Shown piece after piece: positions 24,151 to 33,274 of a stretch of DNA of 64,000 nt. Position numbers and translations under genes: made by a program. How positions within the stretch are numbered: the first letter of the stretch is position 1; every line of letters starts with the position of its first letter. Source of the stretch: Natronorubrum bangense. Its GTDB lineage: Archaea > Halobacteriota > Halobacteria > Halobacteriales > Natrialbaceae. Location of the stretch: NCBI RefSeq assembly GCF_004799645.1, contig NZ_CP031308.1:1-64000 (forward strand), read 5' to 3'. The notes under the pieces were generated by a model, which saw only the letters and a list, made by a program, of their open reading frames with translations, was not told the DNA's origin and ran no database searches.

Positions 24151-24516
24151 GTGACAACGAACTGTACGAATGCAACTAAACGCCGTGCCGGGTATGGTGA
24201 GTCACAAACTAAGGGAATTGAGTGGAAGCGACAGGAGTGCGGAGATGCGCGCTGGCGACGACAGCTCCACCGAGTGCTTGAGCGTGACGACTACTGCTGT
24301 CAGACGCCTGGTTGTGATGTCGATCAATCCGAGTACCACGCTCACTGTGGAACCGAGCTTCATATTCACCACATCAGGCCTCGGCGAGAATTCGTCGATG
24401 CGGACGGTCGATATGACGCCGAGGCAGCAAACGCACTCGAAAATCTCATTACACTCTGCACTGCGCATCATCGCTTCTGGGGCCAGTTCGCTCCCCTTCA
24501 GCCCGATATCCGCTAA
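24151..24516 (+). CDS. HNH endonuclease
   Basis: A 121-residue HNH protein: VLERDDYCCQTPGCD, then ELHIHHIRPRREF and ANALENLITLCTAHHRFW. The cysteines C-x4-C and the C-x2-H near the end form the zinc site and the HIHH pair supplies catalytic histidines. The GTG at 24151 is chosen because upstream residues come from a GC-rich non-coding spacer. Single HNH proteins act in restriction, homing or phage functions; which applies here cannot be told. Confidence 0.75.
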   Translation: MTTNCTNATKRRAGYGESQTKGIEWKRQECGDARWRRQLHRVLERDDYCCQTPGCDVDQSEYHAHCGTELHIHHIRPRREFVDADGRYDAEAANALENLITLCTAHHRFWGQFAPLQPDIR

Positions 24517-24817
24517 CCCCTCCCGGTGGTGTTTATCCCCCCAGCGATGGGTCGTGGGGACACCAGCTTCCCGTCCCATTATGCCCGAAGAGACGATACT
24601 CACGGCCCGTGAACAGCTTCGCATTCACCTCTGCGAAGCCCGCCGGATGACCGACTCGCTAATCAAGACTATGTCACTGCCAGCGACGTGGCCGAAGGTT
24701 AGGGAACATGCAATATCTGCAATCAGCTTTCGGTTTCCAATTCTGGGATTCAGTCGATATCAACGGTCTAGGTCGACCGAAACCCGCGTATAGCATCTGA
24801 CAGCCCGCAGACTTTAA

Positions 24818-25765
24818 GTGCCTCGTTCTCCAACAATAATCTGTCTCCATCCGAACACAACCAGGAGATCAGGTGAAAGTTTGACGCGGCAGTCCTCAGC
24901 AAACCCGAGCGGTGTACAGAATTCCGTAGAGAGTTCCCTATCGGACTACAGCGGGCGTAAAGAGGTCATTCTGCGGTGGGACCCGCACGGGAAGTTCATC
25001 CGATTCAACGACGGGAACCGGCTCGTGTCCCACCTGATGGTGAACTACAGCAAGGCGAAGACCGCCTTCGAGAATCGTACTGAACGATTCGACGCGCTGC
25101 TTGAGCCTCACCAGACCCTCACCATCACCGGTACGGAGAGTGACCTGGATACGTTGGAGCGGCCAGTGTGGGAAGTGCTGGACTTCTTTGAGGAGATCGA
25201 GAGGGAGTTTCGGTACATCCCGGACTGGAGCTGGGTCTACAACAAGAATATGAGTCCCACCGAGCGACGGGAGAGCCTCGACGACTACACCACCCGACTG
25301 GATGAACTCTACAAAGGAGCCGAAACACTCGGCCTGGACCACGTCGAGTTCATTCCACTCGCCAAGGGACTCCACGATGGGCACTTCGCTGAACTGGTCG
25401 AGACGTTCGAGCGGTGGGATGTTGACCGGTTCGCCATCTACGGGACGCAGACCCGGAGTCTGGATAGGCTGGTGAACCGTGTAGACCAAGCCATCGACGT
25501 ACTCGACCCAGAGGGCGTGCTGGTCATCGGTCGGCAAGCACCAGAGGATGTCGCGGAATTTCCCGACCTGGTTGACGGAGTTGCAGGGTTCTGGAACTGG
25601 AAAGAGGCGTGCAATCTGACGGCGGACGGCTATTCATCGGAGGACTTTGCGACATGGTTTCACAAGGTCAAGAACGCACTACGGACGGAACGTACCGGCA
25701 GACAGATCGGTCTCAACTCGGCCACTCAAGAGGTGAGAAGTGATGGGGGACACAGGCAGTACTGA
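24818..25765 (+). CDS. DUF6610-like protein, TGT-like barrel, start uncertain
   Basis: Up to 315 residues. A central block (ERFDALLEPHQTLTITG, FEEIEREFRYIPDWSWVYN, VEFIPLAKGLHDGHFAELVE) and a later one (VDRFAIYGTQTRSLDRLVNR, DPEGVLVIGRQAPEDVAEFP, DGVAGFWNWKEACNLTADGY) match my recollection of haloarchaeal DUF6610. The second block is laid out like the C-terminal half of tRNA-guanine transglycosylase (a searched barrel, then a GxxxPED strand), without a visible catalytic Asp. The listed start is GTG; the first 40 residues look poorly conserved. The next gene overlaps its end. Confidence 0.55.
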   Translation: MPRSPTIICLHPNTTRRSGESLTRQSSANPSGVQNSVESSLSDYSGRKEVILRWDPHGKFIRFNDGNRLVSHLMVNYSKAKTAFENRTERFDALLEPHQTLTITGTESDLDTLERPVWEVLDFFEEIEREFRYIPDWSWVYNKNMSPTERRESLDDYTTRLDELYKGAETLGLDHVEFIPLAKGLHDGHFAELVETFERWDVDRFAIYGTQTRSLDRLVNRVDQAIDVLDPEGVLVIGRQAPEDVAEFPDLVDGVAGFWNWKEACNLTADGYSSEDFATWFHKVKNALRTERTGRQIGLNSATQEVRSDGGHRQY

Positions 25766-26912
25766 CTACGAACCACCGATAGACTCGGGTGACGACTCCT
25801 CAGAGGAAGACGACGGACCTGTACCCACAGGACTGGATGACCACACGACTGAACCAGAGCCTGAAGAGACTGAGGAACCCGAAGACGACGATCCGTCAGG
25901 GACTCCGGGTGGCGCTCCCGTTGGTGGAGGTGCAGGGGCTGGTGCTGCAGGTGCCGGCGCAGGTGCACCTACGCCAACCCCGGAGGAGCCATCAAGCGAG
26001 GAACCTGACGACGATGAGGGGGCCGAGCCGGAGACGCCGGACCAACCTGAGACTCCCGAGGAAGATGCACCTGAGCAGGAACCGGAACAGCCGGAACGTT
26101 CCGAGCCGCAGGAACCTGAGGACCCTGACGATCACGAACAGGAGGACGAAGATGATGACGATGACGACGAGGAGCAAGAAGCTCAGATAGTCGTCCACTC
26201 CGACGCCTGGGACAGCATCGCGTGGGGGATCTACCCTGTTCGGCTCCAACTCAAAGAGGAGTACGGCGACCAAGTCCAATTCGACGACCGACTGGTCCCC
26301 GTCCGTGAGTTCGATTCTCCCGAGGATCGGGCGCAACATTGGGAGAAGTGGGAGCCGCGTCACGGGATGCCGGTGAGCACTGGGGTCTGGAACGAGGACC
26401 CACCCGAGTCGACGGAGCTTGCGAACCGAGCGTTCGCGGCTGCACGCGAGCAGAGCATCCCACTGGCGAAGCGGTTCATTCGTCGGCTGAGGACGGCCGC
26501 TATCGTTGAGGGCACGAACATAGAGGACCGCGAGACCCTCCTCGAACTGGCTCGGAACGTCGGGCTGGACACCGACCAACTGGAAGAGGACTGGGAAGAT
26601 GTGGAACTCCGACAGAGTTCACGGGAGGTGGAGACACCGAAGACCACCATCCACGTTGATGGCGAGACAGTCACCCAGCCCGGTCTGGTGACGGCCAACG
26701 ACGTGAAGACTCCCCTAAAGCGAGCAGGACTGGAGGGCAATGACCCACAGTCACTCCCAGGCTTCGTCGATGAGCACGGTCCAGTTGCTGTGAAGGAGGT
26801 CCAGCAGGTGTACGAATACTCACGTGAGGAAGCACTCGACGAACTCGAGACCGCAGAGGATGTCGTGCCTATAGAGTTCGGTGAGACGTCTCTGTGGACG
26901 ACGTTCCAATAG
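25743..26912 (+). CDS. DsbA/FrnE-like thioredoxin-fold protein with long acidic N-terminal linker
   Basis: A 389-residue protein. Residues 1-147 are low complexity, rich in Glu, Asp, Pro and Gly. Residues about 150-290 match DsbA/FrnE-like proteins (VVHSDAWDSIAWGIYPVRLQ, RLVPVREFDSPEDRAQHWEK, HGMPVSTGVW, FAAAREQSIPLAKRFIRRLR, AIVEGTNIEDRETLLELARN). The active-site CxxC is absent: DAWDSIAW stands there, so redox activity is unlikely and a binding role is inferred. The C-terminal 90 residues form a separate domain. The start overlaps the DUF6610-like gene, indicating a two-gene operon. Confidence 0.6.
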   Translation: MGDTGSTDYEPPIDSGDDSSEEDDGPVPTGLDDHTTEPEPEETEEPEDDDPSGTPGGAPVGGGAGAGAAGAGAGAPTPTPEEPSSEEPDDDEGAEPETPDQPETPEEDAPEQEPEQPERSEPQEPEDPDDHEQEDEDDDDDDEEQEAQIVVHSDAWDSIAWGIYPVRLQLKEEYGDQVQFDDRLVPVREFDSPEDRAQHWEKWEPRHGMPVSTGVWNEDPPESTELANRAFAAAREQSIPLAKRFIRRLRTAAIVEGTNIEDRETLLELARNVGLDTDQLEEDWEDVELRQSSREVETPKTTIHVDGETVTQPGLVTANDVKTPLKRAGLEGNDPQSLPGFVDEHGPVAVKEVQQVYEYSREEALDELETAEDVVPIEFGETSLWTTFQ

Positions 26913-26927
26913 GTTTAGCGTCTAAAC
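26913..26927 (+). terminator. Short hairpin after the DsbA-like gene
   Basis: GTTTAG-CGT-CTAAAC is a perfect 6-bp hairpin immediately after the stop codon. No long T-run follows, so a terminator role is uncertain. The rest of the spacer to 27246 holds no supported gene. Confidence 0.3.
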
Positions 26928-27246
26928 GGAAACGGTCTATATTCCGTCAGCCATCTCAATAACATCACCCGTCCAGGGCCTACCAGTAGCAAAGTACTCC
27001 GTAGAAGGAAGAGGTCACTCCGGTGAATTCTAAGGGTTTGAACCAGCCAACTCTTACGATACAGCGTCCTAAGCGCTGTTTGAATTTCATATTTAGTTCG
27101 TTGTAGAGGGATACATAACAGTACCTCAAACACTATAGTCTGAGCTACAATCCAGCTGAACCGAAGTCCGTACTCGATAGCGTTTATTGACTCTCAATGG
27201 GTGAGAGGTTCGCCGTATCCGCGAATCTCGATAATTGGTGAGACAC

Positions 27247-28173
27247 ATGGCGACGAGAGATATCTACGAACCAAGCTTCGACGAGGACGTCCAGACAAAC
27301 TCCAGCACGAACCCATGTCCGGAGTGCGATGGCCGGGTCACTACCAACTCGGTCGAAACCATCTGTGAGGACTGTGGACTCGTTATTGACGAACAACGAA
27401 TCGATCACGGCCCTGAATGGAGAACTTACGATCAGGACCAGCGAAAGCGGACGGGCGCTCCACTGACTGCGGCACGTCACGACCGAGGGCTGTCGACGGA
27501 AATCGGTCGGTGGAAAGATGCGAACGGGAACGAACTCTCCGGGCGAAAGCGCCAGCAGCTATCCCGGATGCGGCGTGAACAGACTCGTGGTCGCTTCCAG
27601 TCGAAAGCCGAGCGAAACCTCGCACACGGCTTGGGTGAGGTCCGGAGAATCGCGAGCGTCCTCGAGCTCTCAGGTTCGGTTCGGGATCAGGCGTGTCAAC
27701 TGTTCCGGAGCGCTCAAACCGAAGATCTGCTTCGAGGTCGATCAATCGAGGCGATGGCGGCAGCAAGCGTCTACGGGGCCTGTCGATGTAACGGCCACTC
27801 ACGGTTACTCGACGACGTCGTCGACGCAGCACGCGTTGAACAATCGAGAGTCACGAATGCGTACAAGACACTGAATACAGAACTCGGACTGCCGACCCAG
27901 CCTGTTCGCCCTAGCGAATTCATCCCCCGACTTGCGTCAGAACTCGATGTTCCAGCGTACATCCGACAGCGAGCTCGAAGGTTGGCTGAACAGTCTGAAT
28001 CGACAGGAGTAGCGTCGGGTGTCAAACCATCAGGATTCGCAGCCGCCTGTCTGTATAAGGCGGGTCGTGAAGAGGGACGATGGCTGACGCAGGCGGAAGT
28101 CGCTGCGGCGGCGAGCGTCACTGCAACGACCATCCGGTCGCACCGAGACACATTAGAGGAGCGGGTAGCCTGA
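27247..28173 (+). CDS. tfb: Transcription initiation factor TFB
   Basis: A 308-residue TFB/TFIIB. The zinc ribbon is CPECDGRVTTNSVETICEDC, the B-finger region is PEWRTYDQDQRKRTGAPLT and its continuation HDRGLSTEIG, followed by two cyclin folds (AMAAASVYGACRCNGHSRLL; CLYKAGREEGRWLTQAEVAA) with a C-terminal DNA-contact helix (VTATTIRSHRDTLEE). It recruits RNA polymerase to TATA/BRE promoters. Haloarchaea carry several TFBs and plasmid-borne ones can redirect transcription to subsets of genes. An in-frame TTG 12 bases upstream is less likely as a start. Confidence 0.88.
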   Translation: MATRDIYEPSFDEDVQTNSSTNPCPECDGRVTTNSVETICEDCGLVIDEQRIDHGPEWRTYDQDQRKRTGAPLTAARHDRGLSTEIGRWKDANGNELSGRKRQQLSRMRREQTRGRFQSKAERNLAHGLGEVRRIASVLELSGSVRDQACQLFRSAQTEDLLRGRSIEAMAAASVYGACRCNGHSRLLDDVVDAARVEQSRVTNAYKTLNTELGLPTQPVRPSEFIPRLASELDVPAYIRQRARRLAEQSESTGVASGVKPSGFAAACLYKAGREEGRWLTQAEVAAAASVTATTIRSHRDTLEERVA

Positions 28174-28250
28174 CAGTGCTCCTGTACAAGCACCGTGAAA
28201 GGATAGTTTTCTCAGGAAATTATTTATTTATAGAGTGCGTAGCACCCAGT

Positions 28251-28763
28251 ATGACCGAGACGTGGGATGACATCAACGAGCAGGTCAAAGCGGACTGGAA
28301 AGAGGAGACCACGCCATTTGAGCGGGTGTACGAAATCGTTGAGCAAACCCACGGCGGGCAGTCGGCAGCCGAGATCGCCGACCGCGCCCTCGTGAGCGAA
28401 CCGACGGCACGTCGACACTGCAAGGCGCTCGTGAACACGGGCTTCGCCGAGACGGAGCAGGACGGCCAAACAACGCTGTACAAGCGAAACAGCGACCGGG
28501 TGTTGATGTCGCGGATCCGTGAGCTTCGTGAGGAAGCCAATCGGCCGGAGTTGCTCGACAGCATCAAGGAAATGAAGACCGAGGTTCGGCGCTATGAGGA
28601 CCGCTACGACGTGGTTTCACCCGAAGAGCTCAGCCAGCAACTCGACGCTGGCGAGACGGAGGGCTGGGACGACCTCACCGCGTGGCGAACGACGCGGCAG
28701 AATCTCGCCGTCGCCCAAGCAGCACTTGCCTATGACGAGGCCAGCCACCAGCTCGCTGTATGA
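28251..28763 (+). CDS. HTH regulator (DUF7342-like), second antitoxin-type copy
   Basis: A 170-residue winged-helix protein (QSAAEIADRALVSEPTARRH, then CKALVNTGFAETEQ) with a helical C-terminus, parallel in layout to the protein at 5933. A TATA-like TATTTATTTA lies about 25 bases before the ATG, which fits a leaderless transcript. The TumE-like gene begins inside its last codon (ATGA overlap). The regulator probably represses its own operon as TA antitoxins do; this is an inference. Confidence 0.68.
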   Translation: MTETWDDINEQVKADWKEETTPFERVYEIVEQTHGGQSAAEIADRALVSEPTARRHCKALVNTGFAETEQDGQTTLYKRNSDRVLMSRIRELREEANRPELLDSIKEMKTEVRRYEDRYDVVSPEELSQQLDAGETEGWDDLTAWRTTRQNLAVAQAALAYDEASHQLAV

Positions 28764-29212
28764 GCGAGGACGACCGAGCCGGCGAGTTCGGACCGATCTA
28801 TCTCCCGGCGCTTCAGCGGATTCGTGACCTCTGGCTCGAGCTTGAGCCGTTAGTCGACGCAACGTCGTACGATGACGTCGTCGCACCCACGGAATTGCAG
28901 ATCAGTCTCAGCGACGGCCTTGGAGACGCCGACGCTGCGAGACTCGATATCCAGTGGAGCGAACTGGGGATGTATTCGTTTCATTACGTCGATAGCGAAG
29001 ACGTCAACTGGCGATTCGATCGGCACCCGAATACACACTCACCCGAAATCCATTTCCATCCTCCTCCCGAGGCCACCACGACGGCAGCCGAACCGTCCTG
29101 TATCGACGTGACCGAGGTGTCACTCGTCACTCGTGCAGTCCATACGATGTGGCGAGCAGCGTACGAGGACGAGGACCTAGATCGGCTGAATAGTGCGTCA
29201 AACCCACCGTAA
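28760..29212 (+). CDS. TumE-like toxin-family protein, second copy
   Basis: A 150-residue protein with the TumE/DUF6516 pattern: IQWSELGMYSFHYVDSEDVN, WRFDRHPNTHSPEIHFHPPP (the Asp-His-rich block of the family) and a final helix VSLVTRAVHTMWRA. It overlaps the HTH gene by four bases. The block is better preserved than in the protein at 6495, so this copy anchors the family assignment. The toxin activity itself is unproven here. Confidence 0.6.
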   Translation: MSEDDRAGEFGPIYLPALQRIRDLWLELEPLVDATSYDDVVAPTELQISLSDGLGDADAARLDIQWSELGMYSFHYVDSEDVNWRFDRHPNTHSPEIHFHPPPEATTTAAEPSCIDVTEVSLVTRAVHTMWRAAYEDEDLDRLNSASNPP

Positions 29213-29412
29213 GGATGACTACCGCGAAAGTCTAGAAGGGATGTCACCATTGAGACACGGCCGTATCGGTATCCCGTCGCGCCCGTAGTGGTGTTGATGC
29301 GGCACTGCAACAGTATCGCGACTTCTCTCAGAGTGAGAACGTTCCGATCTGGAGCGAAAGCGAGATCGACGGATCGGTTTTTCCCGCTCGCGCTGGAACA
29401 CCGTCCACGCAC

Positions 29413-30234
29413 ATGGACGTAACCGAAAACATGGTTCGGGATGTCTGCACGGACGCGGTCTTCGAGCGCGGCGAACGATACCTTGCTGAGGGCCGTGTCC
29501 ATGAGATTCACCGCGTCGACGCCACCGTAACCGCCGTCGTGAGCGGCAGCCGTCAGTATGATGTCCGTGTTGACCTCGCCGCCGACGGGTTTGCCCCGTG
29601 GTGCGACTGTCCGTACGACGGGCCGGGAACGTGCAAGCACGTCGTCGCCGTGTTGCTTCGGTGTGTTGACGACCGTCCCCCAGACGAAGGCGATCGACTC
29701 GACGCTGCACTCAACGGTGCCGACGCCGACGAGCTCCGCGCGTTCCTGCGTGAAGAACTCGTGACCGATGCGGACCTCAGCGATCGGTTTCTCGCCCATG
29801 CCGGTGGGTCAACGAGGCGGTCGGTCAACGAACTTCGCACCTCGATCGATCGGCGGTTTGAGGAGACGAACCCTGAGTACGACGTCGTTTTCGAGCCGGT
29901 CGACTTCACGCAGTGGTTCGATCTCGCGAACGAGTACCGCAAGCAGGAGCAGTACAGATCGGCGATGATCGTCTACCGGGGACTTATCGAGTCGCTTGAC
30001 GACAACATGGAGCGCGTCGACGGCGCATACGACCACTTCTCGAGTGCGTTCAGACGGGCACTCGACGGGTACGTCGACTGTGTCGTGGCCACGGAACGCG
30101 ACGCCGACACGGTCACAGACGCCGTCGCATTCCTCGATGAGCGAGCGACGTCGGGAACGCCATTCCTCGCGGAGCACTTCGAGCGGGCAGCGGCCGAGCT
30201 CCGAGAAAAGGTAGGCGAACAGTCCTGCGAGTAG
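29413..30234 (+). CDS. SWIM zinc-finger protein with long helical C-terminus
   Basis: A 273-residue protein. The N-terminal 80 residues are a SWIM domain: FERGERYLAEGRVHEIH, then WCDCPYDGPGTCKHVVAVLL with the CxCx(n)CxH ligands. The remaining 190 residues are helical and repeat-like (EYRKQEQYRSAMIVYRGLIE), perhaps TPR-like. This layout differs from the SWIM proteins at 19817 and 51719. T5 followed by a weak TTCC/GGAA pair before the ATG may be a degenerate member of the leader family. Confidence 0.7.
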   Translation: MDVTENMVRDVCTDAVFERGERYLAEGRVHEIHRVDATVTAVVSGSRQYDVRVDLAADGFAPWCDCPYDGPGTCKHVVAVLLRCVDDRPPDEGDRLDAALNGADADELRAFLREELVTDADLSDRFLAHAGGSTRRSVNELRTSIDRRFEETNPEYDVVFEPVDFTQWFDLANEYRKQEQYRSAMIVYRGLIESLDDNMERVDGAYDHFSSAFRRALDGYVDCVVATERDADTVTDAVAFLDERATSGTPFLAEHFERAAAELREKVGEQSCE

Positions 30235-30479
30235 CTCACGCGGCGTCGACGACGTTCGGAGCGCGTCATGACTGGTCCGCGACGAGCGATACTTGGACTC
30301 GCCGATATTGAGGGGCACCGCGTCAGTGAGGGCGGCGACATCAATGGTCGTAGCGCATCATACACCTAGTGATGTATTGGAGAGTGTTACGAGGTGTCTT
30401 CGCGTAATTCAAGAAGAAGTCGCGAGCACGGTCACCCTGACGTTGAAATACCATCCCGGCAGAACCTACGAGCCAATCG

Positions 30480-31364
30480 ATGTACAACCGAGATTCTGAC
30501 TTTGAGGAGCTGCGGCCGACCGGCGAGGCGACCCACATACCAGACGATAAGCTGAGCGGATGTGGGGATTGGGAGGCCCGCCGGCAGCGTGTTGCATCAA
30601 CCAGTACAGGATATCCTGACCAGCAGACCGAGTCTGAAAACAAGTGTCAATCCTGTGGGGCATCGATTCCGACCTCTCAGACGAAGTGCCGGTTCTGCCT
30701 CACAAACCATCTTGATGGAACCAGCGACGAGAGTCCCACACCAGATACTGAGTGGATACTACTCCATATCGTCCATCTGCTCGTCGAGGCGTCGACGTTC
30801 TACACCGCCGTCGCGAAGGGTGCTGCTGCGGCCACGCTACTCACGAAGGCTGACAGGGACCCAGCGGTCGACAACTGCCAACTGATCTACGACCTCGATG
30901 TAGAGCCCGCTGCACAGCTGGCCGACAAGTGGCCCTCGCTGCCCGAAGCAGTTCGAGCTACCTCCGAAAGCGGTGAACAGCTACTCACCGCCGCTCGTGA
31001 GCGGACGGGACAGACAGATTCGACGCATTTGCGGAATGAAGGGGCGCACACGACGTTCCTCTACGACGAGGGTGGGTACGACATTTGCGTCGAAGGTCGG
31101 CTTACAGCCCTACTGGAGTGCGCGGAGAACGACGTCTGGTTGGTGCCAGCAATTGCACTTCAGCGATCCGTCGACGACGAGCACTTAGAGGATCGTCAAC
31201 CCAGTGCTCCCTCGAAAACACGTCTTGAATGTCGCAAGTGTGGTCGAATGACTGAGCATCAGTTCCAAGAGCTCGAGACTGTCCCAAATGACGAGTGGTC
31301 GGGCCAGCCAATGTGGAATTGCCAAGTATGTCAGTCTCCTCGTCACGGACCAGATCCCGAGTAG
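30480..31364 (+). CDS. Zinc-ribbon protein sharing a domain with the protein at 34126
   Basis: A 294-residue protein with three parts: an N-terminal disordered region, a ribbon (CQSCGASIPTSQTKCRFC), a central domain of about 150 residues, and a C-terminal ribbon (CRKCGRMTEHQF, WNCQVC). The central domain (LLHIVHLLVEASTFYTAVAK to ENDVWLVPAIAL, including TTFLYDEGGYD) has the same layout as the whole protein at 34126 (VIYALVEASTEDEALSTGKA; TIFLYNEYANGI; DLWIVPADVHF). It looks like that domain with zinc ribbons added at both ends. Function is unknown. Confidence 0.6.
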   Translation: MYNRDSDFEELRPTGEATHIPDDKLSGCGDWEARRQRVASTSTGYPDQQTESENKCQSCGASIPTSQTKCRFCLTNHLDGTSDESPTPDTEWILLHIVHLLVEASTFYTAVAKGAAAATLLTKADRDPAVDNCQLIYDLDVEPAAQLADKWPSLPEAVRATSESGEQLLTAARERTGQTDSTHLRNEGAHTTFLYDEGGYDICVEGRLTALLECAENDVWLVPAIALQRSVDDEHLEDRQPSAPSKTRLECRKCGRMTEHQFQELETVPNDEWSGQPMWNCQVCQSPRHGPDPE

Positions 31365-31385
31365 GATAATCGGCTGAGTAGTATC

Positions 31386-31426
31386 TTAACCAACTCAGAA
31401 TGTAGATGCCGAAAACTGTTGGTTAA
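31386..31426. repeat. 41-bp dyad copy b: TTAACCAAC-N23-GTTGGTTAA
   Basis: Arms at 31386-31394 and 31418-31426, extending to CTTAACCAAC on each side. It lies 21 bases after the stop of the preceding gene, and the next coding sequence lacks its N-terminus. Confidence 0.75.
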
Positions 31427-31943
31427 GACTTGTCGCGTACGAACGTACCGGTGGCTAGTACACGCTCCACTACATTCACTGGGGCGTAGCGAACCTAAAG
31501 CTCAAACACCACATCACAGCTGAAACGCCGTTCGGTGGCGAAGGCACCGACTCCAAGTGGGCGAAACAGCTGCTGGCGGAACTGGCCGATGGCCTCGAGG
31601 CAGATGCCGTCGAGCCGAAACCCCGCGCCACCGGCCTCACGCTCGACGAGATCGTCGCTGACCACCTCGACTATCTCCATCACGAGGCGTTTTTCGTGGT
31701 GTCGACGACGTTCGAGGTGACCGCGTATCGGACGCTGTGGTTCGGCCTGCAGTACGACTCGGAGACAGTCGAACAGGGAGAGACAGTCGGGAACGGAGCG
31801 CTCGCGACCGTGCGCTGGTACGATGGCGAGCCGGTCGGCGACGGCCACCTGCAGGGACAGTTCACGGCCCTCAAAGACGTCGTCGACGACATGATCGACA
31901 AAGGCGTGTTCACGCTATCGACGACGAGGCAGTATGTAAACTA

Positions 31944-32060
31944 CCCCGCCCTACTCCCTTGGCGCTCCGCGCCTCGGTCCTTGAGGGTGGGGCTTTGATG
32001 TGGACTCCCGGCAATCAGTCACCGCCAATAGGCTGGTGACTCTCGCCGTTCACCGTCCCA
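31944..32060 (-). ncRNA. Predicted omega RNA / right end of tnpB element 2
   Basis: The segment beyond the tnpB stop contains CCCCGCCCT and AGGGTGGGG arms that can pair across GGCGC-TCC-GCGCC. By family rule it forms the scaffold of the TnpB guide RNA, with the guide from the bases just below 31940. Not shown by transcript data. Confidence 0.35.
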
Positions 32061-33274
32061 CCATTCAGACGCACGTCTACTAGTGCGTCTCCGCTCCCCG
32101 ACGTGGGCGAGGAACGGAGTCTGTGTTTCTGCTTACGGGCGCACCGTAGCCCGACATTCTTCGCCGCGTTGTAGTCCGCGTTGACCTTGTATCCACACTT
32201 CTGGCACTCGAAGTGTTCGCCGTGGCGGTTGTCCTCATGCGTGAACCCGCAGTCCGTCCGAGAACAGCGTTGGGACGTGTAGTTCGGCTCGACTTGTTCC
32301 ACGGAGACGCCCTGTTCGGGCGCTTTGTACTCGACGTACTCGACGAGGCGTCGGAACGCCCAGAAGTGGTGCCACTTCGCGTGAGGTAGCCGCTTTCGAA
32401 TGTCGGTCAAGTCCTCGAACACGATAACGTCGCACTCGTGTTCGACGGCCTCTGAGACGATTTCGTTAGCGACCGTGTGGATGTACTGCTTCCGCCATGC
32501 TTCTTCGCGCTTGCCGAGTCGAAGCAGGGCGTTGTGCGCGGCTTGTGTCCCGCACTGTTGCATCTCTCCACGTCGCTTCTCGAACTCGCGGCACCAGTGG
32601 TCGTAGTCGTCTCCGTGCCAGAAGCGTCCGGTGGATGAGACGGCGAGACTGTTGACGCCGAGGTCGATACCGAGGACTGTTTGGTGCTCGGAATCTTCCG
32701 AAACCTCTCCGTTCTCACCGCCGTCGCCTTCGGAGTCGTACCTCCGTGTGGTGATATGGAAGTAGAACTCATCGTCCACTGGGTCGTACTGGAGCGTGCT
32801 CGCTCGGAACTCGAACTCGTCGGACAACACGTACTGCTCGTATGGCGTTGGACTGTCCGAGGGGAGTTCAAACTCACACTCGAGACGTCCATTAACAGTC
32901 GAGAGCGAGACTTTGTTCCGGTAGAATGTGGCGCTTCGCTTGTCGTAGAGCATACTCCACGACGTGAACTCCGGTTGGCTCACTCGATTCCCCTGTTTCC
33001 ACCGTTCGGCGCATCCTTTGACGGCCTGGACGGCGCGTCGGATGGCTTCTTGGACGAGGTTCGCGGTGAGGTCGGTTTCGTCGCGGAGTTTGTCGTAGAG
33101 AGCGTCTCGTGCGGTCGTGTTGGCCGTGACGCATTCGGTATAGGAGTCGTCGGACCAACAAAACTCTGCGGCACGATTGGCGCAGTGAAGGAACTGGCGG
33201 GCGGATTCGTGGAGGTCGTCGCGTCGCTCGTCGGGAACGACGAGTTTGACGGGGGCGGTACGCCGGACCTCCAT
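32015..33274 (-). CDS. tnpB: TnpB RNA-guided nuclease (IS1341 type), copy 2
   Basis: A 419-residue TnpB very close to copy 1; the small length difference is an insertion after RRYDSEGDG. The RuvC-like residues (GIDLGVNSLAV, VIVFEDLTDIR, VNADYNAAKN) and the zinc pairs (CSRTDC, CQKC) are intact. The two copies differ mainly in surface positions, so both descend from a recent common element. It may act with guides read from its own right end. Confidence 0.88.
   Translation of the reverse strand: MEVRRTAPVKLVVPDERRDDLHESARQFLHCANRAAEFCWSDDSYTECVTANTTARDALYDKLRDETDLTANLVQEAIRRAVQAVKGCAERWKQGNRVSQPEFTSWSMLYDKRSATFYRNKVSLSTVNGRLECEFELPSDSPTPYEQYVLSDEFEFRASTLQYDPVDDEFYFHITTRRYDSEGDGGENGEVSEDSEHQTVLGIDLGVNSLAVSSTGRFWHGDDYDHWCREFEKRRGEMQQCGTQAAHNALLRLGKREEAWRKQYIHTVANEIVSEAVEHECDVIVFEDLTDIRKRLPHAKWHHFWAFRRLVEYVEYKAPEQGVSVEQVEPNYTSQRCSRTDCGFTHEDNRHGEHFECQKCGYKVNADYNAAKNVGLRCARKQKHRLRSSPTSGSGDALVDVRLNGGTVNGESHQPIGGD

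Noticed and set aside
25992..26579. Minus-strand hydrophobic frame opposite the acidic linker of the DsbA-like gene
   Set aside because: The antisense of Asp/Glu codons reads Val/Leu/Ile/Phe, giving a false membrane-like protein.
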